From Bradyrhizobium neotropicale (GTDB taxonomy: Bacteria > Pseudomonadota > Alphaproteobacteria > Rhizobiales > Xanthobacteraceae): a stretch of 59,913 nt of DNA. The notes beneath the pieces were generated by a model. That model was not told the origin of the DNA. It saw only the letters and a list, made by a program, of their open reading frames with translations, and did not search any database. Positions 50,919-59,872 of this stretch are shown in pieces. Both the position numbers and the translations under genes were made by a program. The stretch covers positions 1 to 59,913 of the forward strand of contig NZ_LSEF01000071.1 of assembly GCF_001641695.1 (NCBI RefSeq). Reading direction: 5' to 3'. Each line of letters opens with the position of its first letter. Positions within the stretch are counted from its first letter, which is position 1.

Positions 50919-51887
50919 CTACGCGGTCCGAAGACTGAGCAGCCGGCCGCGCGCCAGGGTCTCCGAGGGTGCTTCGTTGAAGGTCGCGCGATAGATCGCG
51001 GCGAATTCGCCCATGTGGTGGAAGCCTTGTGCGCGGGCGCAGCTTGCGACGGTCAGGCTGCCGCCGCCTTTCAGAAGCCGGGCGCGGGCCGCCCACAGCC
51101 GCTTCAACCGGATGTACTGGTGCAGGCTCATCCCGCGCAGCTTCGACACGGCACTGCCCAGCGTGCGCATCGAGACGCCAAATTCGCTCGCGAGCCCGTC
51201 CGAATAGATCGGGGCGATCGGATGGGCGGCGACGTAGTCGTCGAGCCGCTCTATCAGCCTTGACGACCGCCCGTTCGCGATCCGGCTGTCGCCGGCTGTG
51301 CGCAGGTCGACGCGAAACAGTTCATCGATGGCGAGGAGCAGCCCCTCCTGGAGATGCGCGGCAATCTCGGGAATCGCGAACAGGCCCGGCTCGGCGCTGG
51401 CCGTTCGCAGGATGTCGAGGATGAGCTGGCGCACATGCATCAGGGCGGTGCGGTCCGGGGCATAGGCTTGGATCATGTCGGCCCGGTCGAACCAGCCGCG
51501 ATCCCGCAAGGCCGGCGAGAGGATGAGCATCGCGTGAAGGTTGGTCCCGGGTTCGACGAAATGGCAGTCGTCGTTGCCGCGCAGCGCAACGAAGAAACGC
51601 GAGTCCAGCTCCACGCCGTTGAGACTCGCCCGCCCATCATCCGACATCGGCAGCAACACCATCCCGCCGGGCGTGCGATAGGCCGTATCCAGGATGCGCG
51701 CAAAAGTTTGCATCACGATGATCCGGCACGCCGGCAGGCAGACAACCGCGCGAGCCGCCTCGAAATTCGCAACATCGAGCGGGATGCTCCGGGCATCTTC
51801 AAACAGCTCCGCCGGCCGGAACGCATCGATGTCGGTGAAGGTCGTCAGCTGCAGGGCGGGGGAGGGCGCTAGAGCACTGAACAACAT
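50919..51887 (-). CDS. AraC-family transcriptional regulator
   Basis: The 322-aa protein has an AraC-binding-like N-terminal half and a C-terminal double helix-turn-helix: ASEFGVSMRTLGSAVSKLRGMSLHQYIRLKRL in parts, then VASCARAQGFHHMGEFAAIYRATFNEAPSE. The ATG at 51,887 is preferred to the TTG at 51,911, although neither has a strong ribosome site. The regulated genes are unknown. Confidence 0.85.
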   Translation of the reverse strand: MLFSALAPSPALQLTTFTDIDAFRPAELFEDARSIPLDVANFEAARAVVCLPACRIIVMQTFARILDTAYRTPGGMVLLPMSDDGRASLNGVELDSRFFVALRGNDDCHFVEPGTNLHAMLILSPALRDRGWFDRADMIQAYAPDRTALMHVRQLILDILRTASAEPGLFAIPEIAAHLQEGLLLAIDELFRVDLRTAGDSRIANGRSSRLIERLDDYVAAHPIAPIYSDGLASEFGVSMRTLGSAVSKLRGMSLHQYIRLKRLWAARARLLKGGGSLTVASCARAQGFHHMGEFAAIYRATFNEAPSETLARGRLLSLRTA

Positions 51888-52027
51888 TCGTCTGGCCCGC
51901 AGCCGTTTCAATGATGGAAATCATATCAATGGTGAAACGTCGTGATTCCGTAAACCGCGAAGCGGGGCCGTAGTATTGCGGTGTGACAGAGGTGCGACGT
52001 GTGGACGATGACGATACGTCCCGCTCT

Positions 52028-52201
52028 CTAGCGCTCCCGCTTCATCGGCTGGCCGGAGGCGAGATCGATGAAATGGACTCGCGTGCAGGCGGGACAGCTG
52101 AACGCCTCGAAGCTCCGCCTCTCGAGTTTCGGCTGCTTTTCCAGATGAGTTTGGACGTTCATGCCCGTCTGGGGGCATTGGAAAACGATGAAATCCGCCA
52201 T
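52028..52201 (-). CDS. Small zinc-ribbon-like protein
   Basis: The 57-aa protein reads MADFIVFQCPQTGMNVQTHL and then EAFSCPACTRVHFIDL, giving three to four cysteines spaced like a small zinc ribbon. An ATG at 52,225 adds eight residues and has AGGA close upstream. It resembles small proteins frequent in Bradyrhizobium. The function is unknown. Confidence 0.65.
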   Translation of the reverse strand: MADFIVFQCPQTGMNVQTHLEKQPKLERRSFEAFSCPACTRVHFIDLASGQPMKRER

Positions 52202-52301
52202 CGACGCAAACTGCCGCAGCGGCATTTTCCTGCTTTGATCTAGATCAGTTTTGGAATCGGTCTACGCATCGCGGCGCCTTCGGGAGGGCGCACCGCCTTC
52301 C

Positions 52302-52330
52302 AAAAATGCGAAGGGGCCCGAAGGCCCCTC
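52302..52330 (-). terminator. Terminator of the GY-rich protein gene
   Basis: On the minus strand, GGGGCC and GGCCCC form a stem with a TTCG loop at 52,313-52,328, followed by TTCGCATTTTT. It lies just after the stop of the gene at 52,337. Confidence 0.8.
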
Positions 52331-52336
52331 CACATT

Positions 52337-52609
52337 TCACCAGCCGCGATAGCCGTAATAGCGAGGACCATAATATCTCGGGCCGTAACCGTAGTACCGG
52401 GGCCCATACCCATAATATCTCGGACCATACCCGTAGTAGTCTGAACGCCACCAGCAGCGGCCCCAGGGATTACAGACCCACCGGACCTGCTCGATGTTGG
52501 AGACCTGCAGCGCAGGCGCAATGGGCGCAATGGGCATGGCGGACGCCACCGGCGATGCCGCAAGGGCACCAAACAGGGACGCGGCAACGAGGCCAATCTT
52601 AAGCTTCAT
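52337..52609 (-). CDS. Secreted Gly/Tyr-rich repeat protein
   Basis: The 90-aa protein has a signal peptide (MKLKIGLVAASLFGALAASPVASA), a short middle with CNPWGRCWW, and a C-terminal repeat YYGYGPR three times, then YYGPR and YYGYRGW. The DNA repeats with a 21-base period. It is similar in style to the protein at 3,630. It may bind surfaces or carbohydrate. No function is known. Confidence 0.65.
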   Translation of the reverse strand: MKLKIGLVAASLFGALAASPVASAMPIAPIAPALQVSNIEQVRWVCNPWGRCWWRSDYYGYGPRYYGYGPRYYGYGPRYYGPRYYGYRGW

Positions 52610-52910
52610 GATGATGTCTTCCTCTGCAAAACGCGATGCAAGATATCGAAGAGGTTCTGATTCAAATTGTGGCGGTGCCGAAATGTAATGCTGATGAATG
52701 AACCTTCAGCCAACCGCAGGCTTGATCCACCGCCGCCAAGCGATTGCAATTGGACCCATAGCCAACCTTGATCCCGCGCAATTCCGAAGCTCGGCTTCGC
52801 ACGTAGTCTTGTCGCCGTGAGCAGTCCTTCGAGGCATTCGAAGAGCATCTCCGATTGATTGGCCCCGCAAGATCATGGGACCACGCCGACACTTCGTTTG
52901 GAGCAGTTCA

Positions 52911-53372
52911 ATGAACAAGATGAGAATCGACAAAGGCGACTGGCTCGTCGTGTGCGACGGGCGCAAGGCGCTCATCCTGGAAAATCTCGGTGACGAGATG
53001 TTTCCAAATCTTCACACCAAGGAGGTGCACGAGCAGGCCAACCCGTCGACCAGCGCGCAGGGGACCGATGCGCCAGGCAGATTTCATGCCGCAACTGGCG
53101 GTGCGCGCAGCGCGGTCGAGCAGACCGATTGGCACGATGAGGCCGAACGCGCCTTCCTGCGGACGCTGGCCGGCCGGCTCGATATTGCGGTCAGCTCGGG
53201 GGAGACCTCGGCGCTGACCATGGTGGCCTCGCCGCGTGCGCTGGGCATGATCCGTGCCGACTATTCGGAGGCCGTCCGCAAAGCCCTTCACGGCGAGGTC
53301 GGCAAGGATCTCGTCAAGCTGCCGGTCTACGAGATCGAGAAGCAATTGTTGCTGTCAGGAGCCGCCAAATAA
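52911..53372 (+). CDS. Host attachment family protein
   Basis: The 153-aa protein has DWLVVCDGRKALILENLGDE and later DWHDEAERAFLRTLAGRLD and VASPRALGMIRADYS, the pattern of the Host_attach family (PF10116), linked with attachment of Agrobacterium-type bacteria to plant cells. TGGAG precedes the ATG at 52,911; an upstream ATG is less likely. The 301 bases between the GY-rich gene and this one show nothing clear. Confidence 0.85.
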   Translation: MNKMRIDKGDWLVVCDGRKALILENLGDEMFPNLHTKEVHEQANPSTSAQGTDAPGRFHAATGGARSAVEQTDWHDEAERAFLRTLAGRLDIAVSSGETSALTMVASPRALGMIRADYSEAVRKALHGEVGKDLVKLPVYEIEKQLLLSGAAK

Positions 53373-53411
53373 GACTTGAAGTACGACTTGTCGGCTGGAG
53401 ACAGGCGCCCC

Positions 53412-53675
53412 TCAGAAGCAGGGGTGCCTGCGGCGGTCCTGCCCGATATAGGCGGCCGCGCCCTGGTAGCAGTGGTTGTTCGACGGACCGTCATAATAGG
53501 CGAAGGCGCCCGGGGTGATCCCGGGGCCGTAATTGTGCAGGTAGCTGATTGGGTAGGGCAGCGGGTTGGCGTAGTAGCGGTGATGCCGGTGATGCACCCG
53601 GGCCTCCGAGAGGCTGGGGGCAAGGACTGCCGCCGACAGGACAGCAACCGCGGCAACAAGCTTCAACCTGCTCAT
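53412..53675 (-). CDS. Small secreted His/Tyr-rich protein
   Basis: The 87-aa protein has a signal peptide (MSRLKLVAAVAVLSAAVLAPSLSEA) and continues RVHHRHHRYYANPLPYPISY, then a C-terminal part with two cysteines (NNHCYQGAAAYIGQDRRRHPCF). It is of a type common in Bradyrhizobium. The function is unknown. Confidence 0.65.
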   Translation of the reverse strand: MSRLKLVAAVAVLSAAVLAPSLSEARVHHRHHRYYANPLPYPISYLHNYGPGITPGAFAYYDGPSNNHCYQGAAAYIGQDRRRHPCF

Positions 53676-53966
53676 CTTGATTCTCCGGAACCTGCGCTAA
53701 CAGACCCGTCCTTTATAGCCATTTTGGGCCGATTCGGCACCCGTCCCGGGGCCGAAAATCGCCTCCGATCCCCGCGATTCTGGCCGGGTGTGGCCCAAAA
53801 GCCGGAGGGCGTCCGCAGCCCTGCCCATTTTTGGCCTTTTCGAGATGCTTAACGAATTCCCCACACAAGTGTGACCAAAGAGAATTCCATCAAGATTCCC
53901 GTGGCCGGCCCCTTGGGGGTGCTCTTCGAGGCCGGCTCATTGCAAGGCTGTCGCCGTCACTGTGTC

Positions 53967-54413
53967 ATGCGCATCACGCCCCTAAGCCTGCTGTTGCTCT
54001 CCGTCATCGTCGCCACGCCGGCGCGGGCCGATCTGCACATCACCCGCGACCATGGCGGCTATGTCGAGGAGTACAAGGTCAAGTACAAGCGCATCCGCGA
54101 CAAGGGCGAGCGGGTCATCATCGACGGCATCTGCAATTCGGCCTGCACGCTGGTGCTGGGCATCGTGCCGATGAACAAGATCTGCGTGACCCCGCGCGCG
54201 AGCCTCGGCTTCCACCAGGCCTATTACGACAAGGCATTCACCTTCGGCATCAAGGTCACCAGCGCCGAGGGGACGTCCGATCTGATGTCCTACTATCCTG
54301 ACACGGTGAAGGACTGGATCCGCCGCAACGGCGGGCTCACCACGGACATGAAGAAGATCAAGAACGGCGTCGACCTCTGGAAGATCATCGATCCCTGTCC
54401 GACCGAATGGTGA
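53967..54413 (+). CDS. Periplasmic ClpP-like protein
   Basis: The 148-aa protein has a signal peptide (MRITPLSLLLLSVIVATPARA) and then RVIIDGICNSACTLVLG and CVTPRASLGFHQAYYD. The GxCxSAC segment with a later GFH is the arrangement of the ClpP/SppA-like serine-protease fold in COG3904-type periplasmic proteins. Protease activity is not shown. The frame is open upstream to 53,871, but the signal peptide supports the start at 53,967. Confidence 0.65.
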   Translation: MRITPLSLLLLSVIVATPARADLHITRDHGGYVEEYKVKYKRIRDKGERVIIDGICNSACTLVLGIVPMNKICVTPRASLGFHQAYYDKAFTFGIKVTSAEGTSDLMSYYPDTVKDWIRRNGGLTTDMKKIKNGVDLWKIIDPCPTEW

Positions 54414-54510
54414 GCAGCTCGCCTGACACCGCGCTCCCTTTGCAGCGCAACATCGGCTAGGCAGGAATTCGCATTGCCGCACAGCCCCTGGTCGGGCAAT
54501 GAGGGCGGCA

Positions 54511-55383
54511 ATGAATCATAATCAAGAATCCCTGGCCGCGCGCGCCGCGCCGATCCTGTTCGTCGTGCTCTGGAGCACGGGCTTCATCGGCACCAAATAC
54601 GTCATCAACAACGCCGATCCCTTGACCTATCTCGCCATCCGCATGGCGCTGGTCGTCGGCCTGATGGCAGTCATCGCCGCGATCGCCCGTCCGAAGTGGC
54701 CGGATCGCATCGGCATTGCGCACAGCGCCGTCGCCGGAATCCTGGTCCACGGCTTCTATCTCGGCGGCACCGCCATCGCGATCGCACACTCGATTCCCGC
54801 AGGGCTCTCCGCGCTCATTCCGGGACTGCAGCCGATCCTGACCTCGACCATTGCCAACCGCTGGCTTGGCGAGCGGGTGACGCCGGTGCAATGGGGCGGC
54901 CTGGTGCTCGGCCTCGGCGGCGTCGTGCTGATCCTGCACAACCGTCCGATGACCGGCGAAGCCGGCCTCGGCTGGCTCGCCTCGGTGGTCTCGCTGATCA
55001 GCATAACGCTCGGCACGCTCTATCAGCGGCGCTACTGCAATCACATCGATTGGCGCGCCGGCAACCTCGTGCAATACGCCGCAGTGACGGTTTTCTTTGC
55101 GATCGGTGCGTTCCTGTTCGAGGAGCGCGTCGTGCACTGGACGCGGGAGTTCGTGCTCGCGCTCGCGTGGCTCGCCGTGGTGCTCTCGATCGGGTCGATC
55201 GGGCTGTTGTACTGGCTGATCCGCCATGCGGCGGCGACCTCGGTCGCGAGCCTGTTCTATCTGGTGCCGGCCGTCACGGCGCTGATGGCCTATGTGCTGT
55301 TCGGGGAGAAGCTCGATGCGCTGGCGATCGCCGGCGTCGTAATCTGCGCGGCCGCGGTGTTTCTGGTCAACCGGCGCTTCTGA
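54511..55383 (+). CDS. DMT-superfamily transporter (EamA)
   Basis: The 290-aa protein has about ten transmembrane helices in two EamA halves; it starts with PILFVVLWSTGFIGTKYVI and the second half ends with AVTALMAYVLFGEKL. The first ATG (54,499) is four codons earlier, but GAGGG with normal spacing favours 54,511. It probably exports a small metabolite. The substrate is not known. Confidence 0.85.
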   Translation: MNHNQESLAARAAPILFVVLWSTGFIGTKYVINNADPLTYLAIRMALVVGLMAVIAAIARPKWPDRIGIAHSAVAGILVHGFYLGGTAIAIAHSIPAGLSALIPGLQPILTSTIANRWLGERVTPVQWGGLVLGLGGVVLILHNRPMTGEAGLGWLASVVSLISITLGTLYQRRYCNHIDWRAGNLVQYAAVTVFFAIGAFLFEERVVHWTREFVLALAWLAVVLSIGSIGLLYWLIRHAAATSVASLFYLVPAVTALMAYVLFGEKLDALAIAGVVICAAAVFLVNRRF

Positions 55384-55488
55384 AGCTCCCGGGGGCTGGA
55401 CCACGGCAATACATCCCTGACGTGCATCGCTTATCCGTGCTAGGCTGGCGCGGCTTATTTCGGTTTCCCATTCCACTCGGTGATTTCC

Positions 55489-56235
55489 ATGAAGAGAGCC
55501 AGGCGTGCACTGCTCGGCAGGTCCACGAAGCCGGTTCGGATCGCCTGCATGAATTACGCGGAAGAGACGATCGACGACCGGACGATGAGCAAGCTCACCG
55601 CGGCGCTCCAGAAGTGCTACGACGAGCACTTCCTGCCGGTGTGGGGCTATCCGGTCGATCTCTACGTCGCGCAGAAACCGAGGCCGACGGACTGGCAGCT
55701 CGTCTATTTCGACGACGCTTCCCACAAGAACATGCTCGGACGCCACGAGCTGACACATCGCGGCCAGCCGATCTCGAAGATCTTCGTCAAGTCGCTTGGC
55801 GAGGATGAGCCGGTCAGTCTGGCCGCCTCGCACGAGCTGTTCGAGATGGTGCTCGATCCCATGGCCAATCTGTGGGCCGACAAGAACAGGAATACGCAAT
55901 ATGCCTACGAGGTCTGCGACGCCGTAGAGGAGGACCCGTTCGTCGTCAGCGGGTTTCCGATGTCGAACTTCGTCTACCCGTCCTGGTTCGAACCGTTCAA
56001 GCATCCGCGCGGCACCAAGTTCGACCACAAGGGAACGCTGAAGGCGCCGTTCTCGATGACCGAGGGCGGATACGTGATCAAGAAGGTCAACGGCAGGCGG
56101 GTGATCAAGGCGTTCGGCTCACCCGAGAAGCGGCGGCGCTTCGCCAAGGAGGACCGTCGCGGACACCGGAGCGAATTCCGCGATCCGAAAGGAGAGCATC
56201 ATCCGGGCAGGCGGGCGTCGAAGCGGCGAGGATAG
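55489..56235 (+). CDS. Unknown protein with an HELFE zincin-like motif
   Basis: The 248-aa protein contains SLAASHELFEMVLDPMANLW, in which His-Glu and the second Glu resemble a zinc-metalloprotease helix, although the second His of HExxH is absent. The C-terminus is highly basic (EKRRRFAKEDRRGHRSEFRD). No signal peptide is clear. A GTG at 55,480 is an alternative start. The family is not recognised with certainty. Confidence 0.6.
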   Translation: MKRARRALLGRSTKPVRIACMNYAEETIDDRTMSKLTAALQKCYDEHFLPVWGYPVDLYVAQKPRPTDWQLVYFDDASHKNMLGRHELTHRGQPISKIFVKSLGEDEPVSLAASHELFEMVLDPMANLWADKNRNTQYAYEVCDAVEEDPFVVSGFPMSNFVYPSWFEPFKHPRGTKFDHKGTLKAPFSMTEGGYVIKKVNGRRVIKAFGSPEKRRRFAKEDRRGHRSEFRDPKGEHHPGRRASKRRG

Positions 56236-56297
56236 AAGCGCTTGCGGGGCAGGCCGCCGGGCGCGCCCGCACCCGGAGGCCTGCTCTCAGAGCTTGA

Positions 56298-56573
56298 TCA
56301 GCGCCTGGCCTTCCCAGCCTTCTTCTTGGTGGCTTTCTTCGCTGTCTTCTTTGCAGCCTTCTTCGCGGTCTTCTTGGCCGCTTTCTTGGAAGATTTCTTC
56401 GCAGCCTTCTTGGCTTCCTTCTTGGCGGCCTTCTTCGGCGCTACCTTTTTCGCGACCTTCTTGGCGGCTTTCCTGACCTTCTTGACGGCCGTGACCGCGG
56501 TGTCCTTGGTGGTCTCGACGGCGGTGGTGATCCTCTCCATCGCCTGTTCGATTACCGCTTTTTCATCGTCCAT
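56298..56573 (-). CDS. Histone H1-like Lys/Ala-rich protein
   Basis: The 91-aa protein has an acidic N-terminal helix (MDDEKAVIEQAMERITTAVE) and a long tail made of KKAAKK-type repeats. Such proteins bind DNA without sequence preference and compact it, like bacterial H1 homologs. The complementary strand has a long phenylalanine/alanine-rich open frame that is only the shadow of these repeats. Confidence 0.8.
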   Translation of the reverse strand: MDDEKAVIEQAMERITTAVETTKDTAVTAVKKVRKAAKKVAKKVAPKKAAKKEAKKAAKKSSKKAAKKTAKKAAKKTAKKATKKKAGKARR

Positions 56574-56639
56574 ATCGTCCCCCAGGGTTTGAACGGAGCG
56601 ATGACGATAGCGGGATTCGAAATTGTGTCAAAGCAACGC

Positions 56640-58079
56640 TCAACCTTTGCGGATCCTTGCGTAGGCGGCTAGCGCGCGCTCGCGCCCCTTGGCGTGATCG
56701 ATCATCGGCTGCGGATAGGTCGCGCCGAGCGTGATGCCGCTGCTCGCAAGCTCGATCGGCGTGGCCCGCCAGGGCTGATGGATCAGCTTTGCCGGCAACG
56801 CGTTCAACTCGGGCACCCAGCGCCGGACATAGGCTCCTTCGGGATCGAACTTCTCGCCCTGGAGCACCGGATTGAACACGCGGAAGTAGGGCGCTGCGTC
56901 GGCGCCGCAGCCTGCGACCCACTGCCAGTTGGCGGGATTATTGCCGGCGTCGGCATCGACGAGTGTGTCCCAGAACCAGCTCTCGCCCTGGCGCCAGTCG
57001 ATCAGGAGATGCTTGACCAGGAAGGACGCCACAACCATCCGCACCCGGTTGTGCATCACGCCGGTGTGCCAGAGTTCGCGCAGGCCGGCATCGACGATCG
57101 GATAGCCGGTGCGGCCGCGCTGCCAGGCCGCGAGCGCCGTGGCGTCGTGCTTCCATGGAAAGCCGTCGAAGTTCGCTTGCAGGTTTTCGCTGGCGAGGTC
57201 GGGCTGATCGTGGAGCAGGTGGCGGCAGAACTCCCGCCAGCCGAGCTCGCTCAGGAATTTGTCGATGCCGGGCGCAAGCGCCGGGTTCTCGGCCGCAGCG
57301 AACCGTGCGGCGTGCCAGACCTGTCGCGGGCTGAGCTCGCCGAACCGCAGATGCGGCGAGAGGCTGGAGGTGCCCGGCCGGTCCGGGCGATCGCGGTCGC
57401 CGACATAGGTGCGCGCGGTATGTTTGAGGAAGTCGCGCAAGCGCGCGCGGGCGGAGGCCTCGCCCGCCGTCCAGCTCTGGCGCAGGCCGCCGGCCCAGTC
57501 GGGCTTGGTCGGCTCGAGGTGCCAGGTCTCGAGCGTGTCGCTCGCGATCTTCGGTCCGGCGTGGAGCGCCTTCGGTGCGGGCAGGGGCTTTGGCGGGTCG
57601 CCGAGCGCCAGCACCCGGCGCCAGAACGGCGTGAATACGCGGAGGCCACGGCCCTCCTTGTTGCGAACGGACGAGGGCGGAACGAGCAGGTCGCCGGCGA
57701 AGCTCTTTGAGCCCACGCCGAGCTTTGCGAGCGCCGCCTCAAGCTGTCCCTCAACGGCCTGATGCGGCGCCTGTGCGATCTCGTTCCAACAGACCGCGCC
57801 GGCGCCGCTCTCGCGCGCCACCTCGGCGATCACCTTGGCGGCCGGGCCCTTGCGCAACGACAGCGATCCGCCGATCGCGGCAAGGCCGGCGCCGAGCGCC
57901 CGCAGCGATTGCGCCAGCCACCAGCGCGCCGCGCCACCCGGCGCCCGACCGGCGGCACCGTCCAGGACGTAGAGACAGATCACCGGCGCGCCGGTCTTGG
58001 CCGCAGCATGAAGGGCGGGATGGTCGGACAGGCGGAGGTCGTCGCGAAACCAAACAATGATCGCGCGCTGCTCAAGCAC
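56640..58079 (-). CDS. phrB: Deoxyribodipyrimidine photolyase
   Basis: The 479-aa protein has the N-terminal photolyase domain (IIVWFRDDLRLSDHPALHAA) and the FAD-binding C-terminal half with SELGWREFCRHLLHD, MHNRVRMVVASFLVKHLLIDW and GNNPANWQWVAGCGADAAPY in parts. It uses light to split pyrimidine dimers in DNA. Length and motifs match class I CPD photolyases. It follows the peroxiredoxin on the same strand and both serve stress protection. Confidence 0.95.
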   Translation of the reverse strand: MLEQRAIIVWFRDDLRLSDHPALHAAAKTGAPVICLYVLDGAAGRAPGGAARWWLAQSLRALGAGLAAIGGSLSLRKGPAAKVIAEVARESGAGAVCWNEIAQAPHQAVEGQLEAALAKLGVGSKSFAGDLLVPPSSVRNKEGRGLRVFTPFWRRVLALGDPPKPLPAPKALHAGPKIASDTLETWHLEPTKPDWAGGLRQSWTAGEASARARLRDFLKHTARTYVGDRDRPDRPGTSSLSPHLRFGELSPRQVWHAARFAAAENPALAPGIDKFLSELGWREFCRHLLHDQPDLASENLQANFDGFPWKHDATALAAWQRGRTGYPIVDAGLRELWHTGVMHNRVRMVVASFLVKHLLIDWRQGESWFWDTLVDADAGNNPANWQWVAGCGADAAPYFRVFNPVLQGEKFDPEGAYVRRWVPELNALPAKLIHQPWRATPIELASSGITLGATYPQPMIDHAKGRERALAAYARIRKG

Positions 58080-58215
58080 TGGAGCTGGCCTCGTGTGAGT
58101 CGACGTCGGGCGGGGCGCGGTTGAGGACCGCGGTTCTTTTTGATTGTGAAGCGGACGACAGCCTAATTCGTAGTCCTTCCGGAGCGGTCCGCAGGGACCG
58201 AACCGGAATCTCGAG

Positions 58216-58250
58216 GTTCCGGGGCCGATGCCGACGCATCGCCCCGGAAC
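58216..58250. terminator. Hairpin after the peroxiredoxin gene
   Basis: GTTCCGGGGC at 58,216-58,225 pairs with GCCCCGGAAC at 58,241-58,250. It lies 10 bases beyond the stop of the minus-strand peroxiredoxin gene. There is no T-run, so it may be a terminator without one or a host repeat like those at 18,311. Confidence 0.5.
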
Positions 58251-58259
58251 GAATTTAGG

Positions 58260-58919
58260 TCACTTCGGCTGCGGGACGATCCGGATGTAGGGCTTTGGCT
58301 CCTTCCAGCCCTGCGGATAGATCGTCTTGGCCTCTTCATTGGAGACCGAGCCCGCGATGATGACATCTTCGCCCTGCTTCCAGTCGGCCGGCGTCGCGAC
58401 GCGGTGCTTGGCGGTCATCTGGAGCGAGTCGATCGCGCGCAGGATCTCCTGGAAGTTACGTCCCGTGGTCATCGGATAGACCAGCACCAGCTTGATCTTC
58501 TTGTCCGGGCCGATGACGAAGACGTTGCGGACGGTCTGGTTGTCGGCCGGCGTCCGGTTGAGGGGATCGCCCGAGGTCGAGGCCGGCAGCATCTCGTAGA
58601 GCTTCGAGACGTTGAAGTCGGTATCGCCGATCATCGGGTAGTTCGGGGCGGCGCCCTGCGTCTCCTTGATGTCCTCCGACCATTTGGCGTGGCGGTCGAC
58701 CGGATCGACCGAGAGGCCCATCAGCTTGACGTCGCGCTTGTCGAATTCGGGCTTCAGCTTGGCGAGCGCGCCGAGTTCGGTCGTACAAACCGGCGTGAAG
58801 TCCTTCGGGTGGGAGAATAGGAGGGCCCAGCTATTGCCGATCCAGTCGTGGAACTTGATCTTCCCTTCGGTGGTTTCGGCTTCGAAGTCGGGGGCGGTGG
58901 CGCCGATCGGAAGTGGCAT
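58260..58919 (-). CDS. Peroxiredoxin, 1-Cys (Prx6) type
   Basis: The 219-aa protein has the peroxidatic cysteine at residue 45 in DFTPVCTTELGAL and the long C-terminal domain of Prx6 (VATPADWKQGEDVI, then PQGWKEPKPYIRIVPQPK). No second resolving cysteine of the usual kind is present. It reduces hydrogen peroxide and organic peroxides. GATGAGG precedes the ATG. Confidence 0.92.
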   Translation of the reverse strand: MPLPIGATAPDFEAETTEGKIKFHDWIGNSWALLFSHPKDFTPVCTTELGALAKLKPEFDKRDVKLMGLSVDPVDRHAKWSEDIKETQGAAPNYPMIGDTDFNVSKLYEMLPASTSGDPLNRTPADNQTVRNVFVIGPDKKIKLVLVYPMTTGRNFQEILRAIDSLQMTAKHRVATPADWKQGEDVIIAGSVSNEEAKTIYPQGWKEPKPYIRIVPQPK

Positions 58920-59299
58920 GGTTCTACCTCATCACATTGAATTTGCTGTGAAATTTTCTCTAGCCGTCAACCTCAGTATAGGAGTGTGAACGGCCCAAGT
59001 GAACGGGCTCAAGTAAAATGTGAATTCCTTCTTTGAAGAGCCAATTTTCTAGCACCTTTCTGTTACAGCCGTCGCCTGCGGCGAAACATCTCGACGGGAA
59101 GGGTCCGGTCCCGATCGCCCCGATTATGCCTTTTATGACCCGCATCACGCTCGCCCGACGTTTCCTGGAACCGAAATGGTCCTGACAGCGACTAATCGGC
59201 AACCATTGAGAAAAGTCACGATCCCCGTATCGAATCATTAACCACCCGTTTACGCCCGCGTGAAAATGCTGGCCGATCAGAAGAACTTGGAAGTGAACT
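58920..59299. other. Gene-free intergenic region
   Basis: The 380 bases between the divergent peroxiredoxin gene and the gene at 59,300 are AT-richer in parts (for example GAATTTGCTGTGAAATTTTC) and presumably hold both promoters. The open frame on the minus strand here is the shadow of the right-hand gene. No repeat or RNA gene is clear. Confidence 0.5.
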
Positions 59300-59872
59300 A
59301 TGTCCGCCGCCGCGCCTAAATCCGTTGAGTCGTCGTCTCTCGAACCGTCATGCCGCGATACCGCTGCCCATGCGCTCACCATCGTGCGCGATGGCGTGAT
59401 CACGGGTGAAGGCCCGACCACCAAGGGCAGGGTGCATTTCTCCCGCTCGCTCGACGCCGACGATGCCGCCTGGTGCGCCCGCATCCTGACCGCAGCCGCA
59501 GTCAACGATAAACCGGTCAGCCGTGCCGAAGCCGAGGTCCTGTTCGAGATCAACGAAGCCGCGACCGAGCGCGCCGATGGCGGCCGGTTCGACGACCTGC
59601 TCGCCAAGGCCGTTGCTCATTATGCCGCGAGCGCCTCAGGCCTGAAGGTGCCGCCGCGCAGCGTTGCGCTGTCGCAGGACACCGACATCGAGAGCTGGGC
59701 GCCGTCCTACGCCTCCAAGGTCAACAGCGAGATGCTGGAGTGGATTGCCGGCCAGATGCGCGGCAAGCGCCAGAACAACCGTCGCCTGATGGCGATGGTG
59801 GCGACCTTCCTGGGCGCCACCGCGCTGCCTCTGGCGGGCCAATTGCCGAACGTGTTCGACATCGGCATGTAG
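59300..59872 (+). CDS. Unknown protein, probably membrane-associated at its end
   Basis: The 190-aa protein begins MSAAAPKSVESSSLEPSCRD, has a helical acidic centre (SRAEAEVLFEINEAATERAD) and a basic stretch (MRGKRQNNRRLMAM) followed by a hydrophobic C-terminal tail (VATFLGATALPLAGQL). GGAAG precedes the ATG. The layout suggests a tail-anchored membrane protein. The family is not recognised. Confidence 0.6.
   Translation: MSAAAPKSVESSSLEPSCRDTAAHALTIVRDGVITGEGPTTKGRVHFSRSLDADDAAWCARILTAAAVNDKPVSRAEAEVLFEINEAATERADGGRFDDLLAKAVAHYAASASGLKVPPRSVALSQDTDIESWAPSYASKVNSEMLEWIAGQMRGKRQNNRRLMAMVATFLGATALPLAGQLPNVFDIGM

Noticed and set aside
54457..56028. 523-aa open frame on the minus strand
   Set aside because: It runs antisense across two good plus-strand genes and through their gap. 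It has shadow composition and no domain.
56242..56592. 116-aa Phe/Ala-rich membrane-like protein on the plus strand
   Set aside because: It is the reverse reading of the Lys/Ala repeat of the histone-like gene, which gives FFAAFLA patterns automatically.
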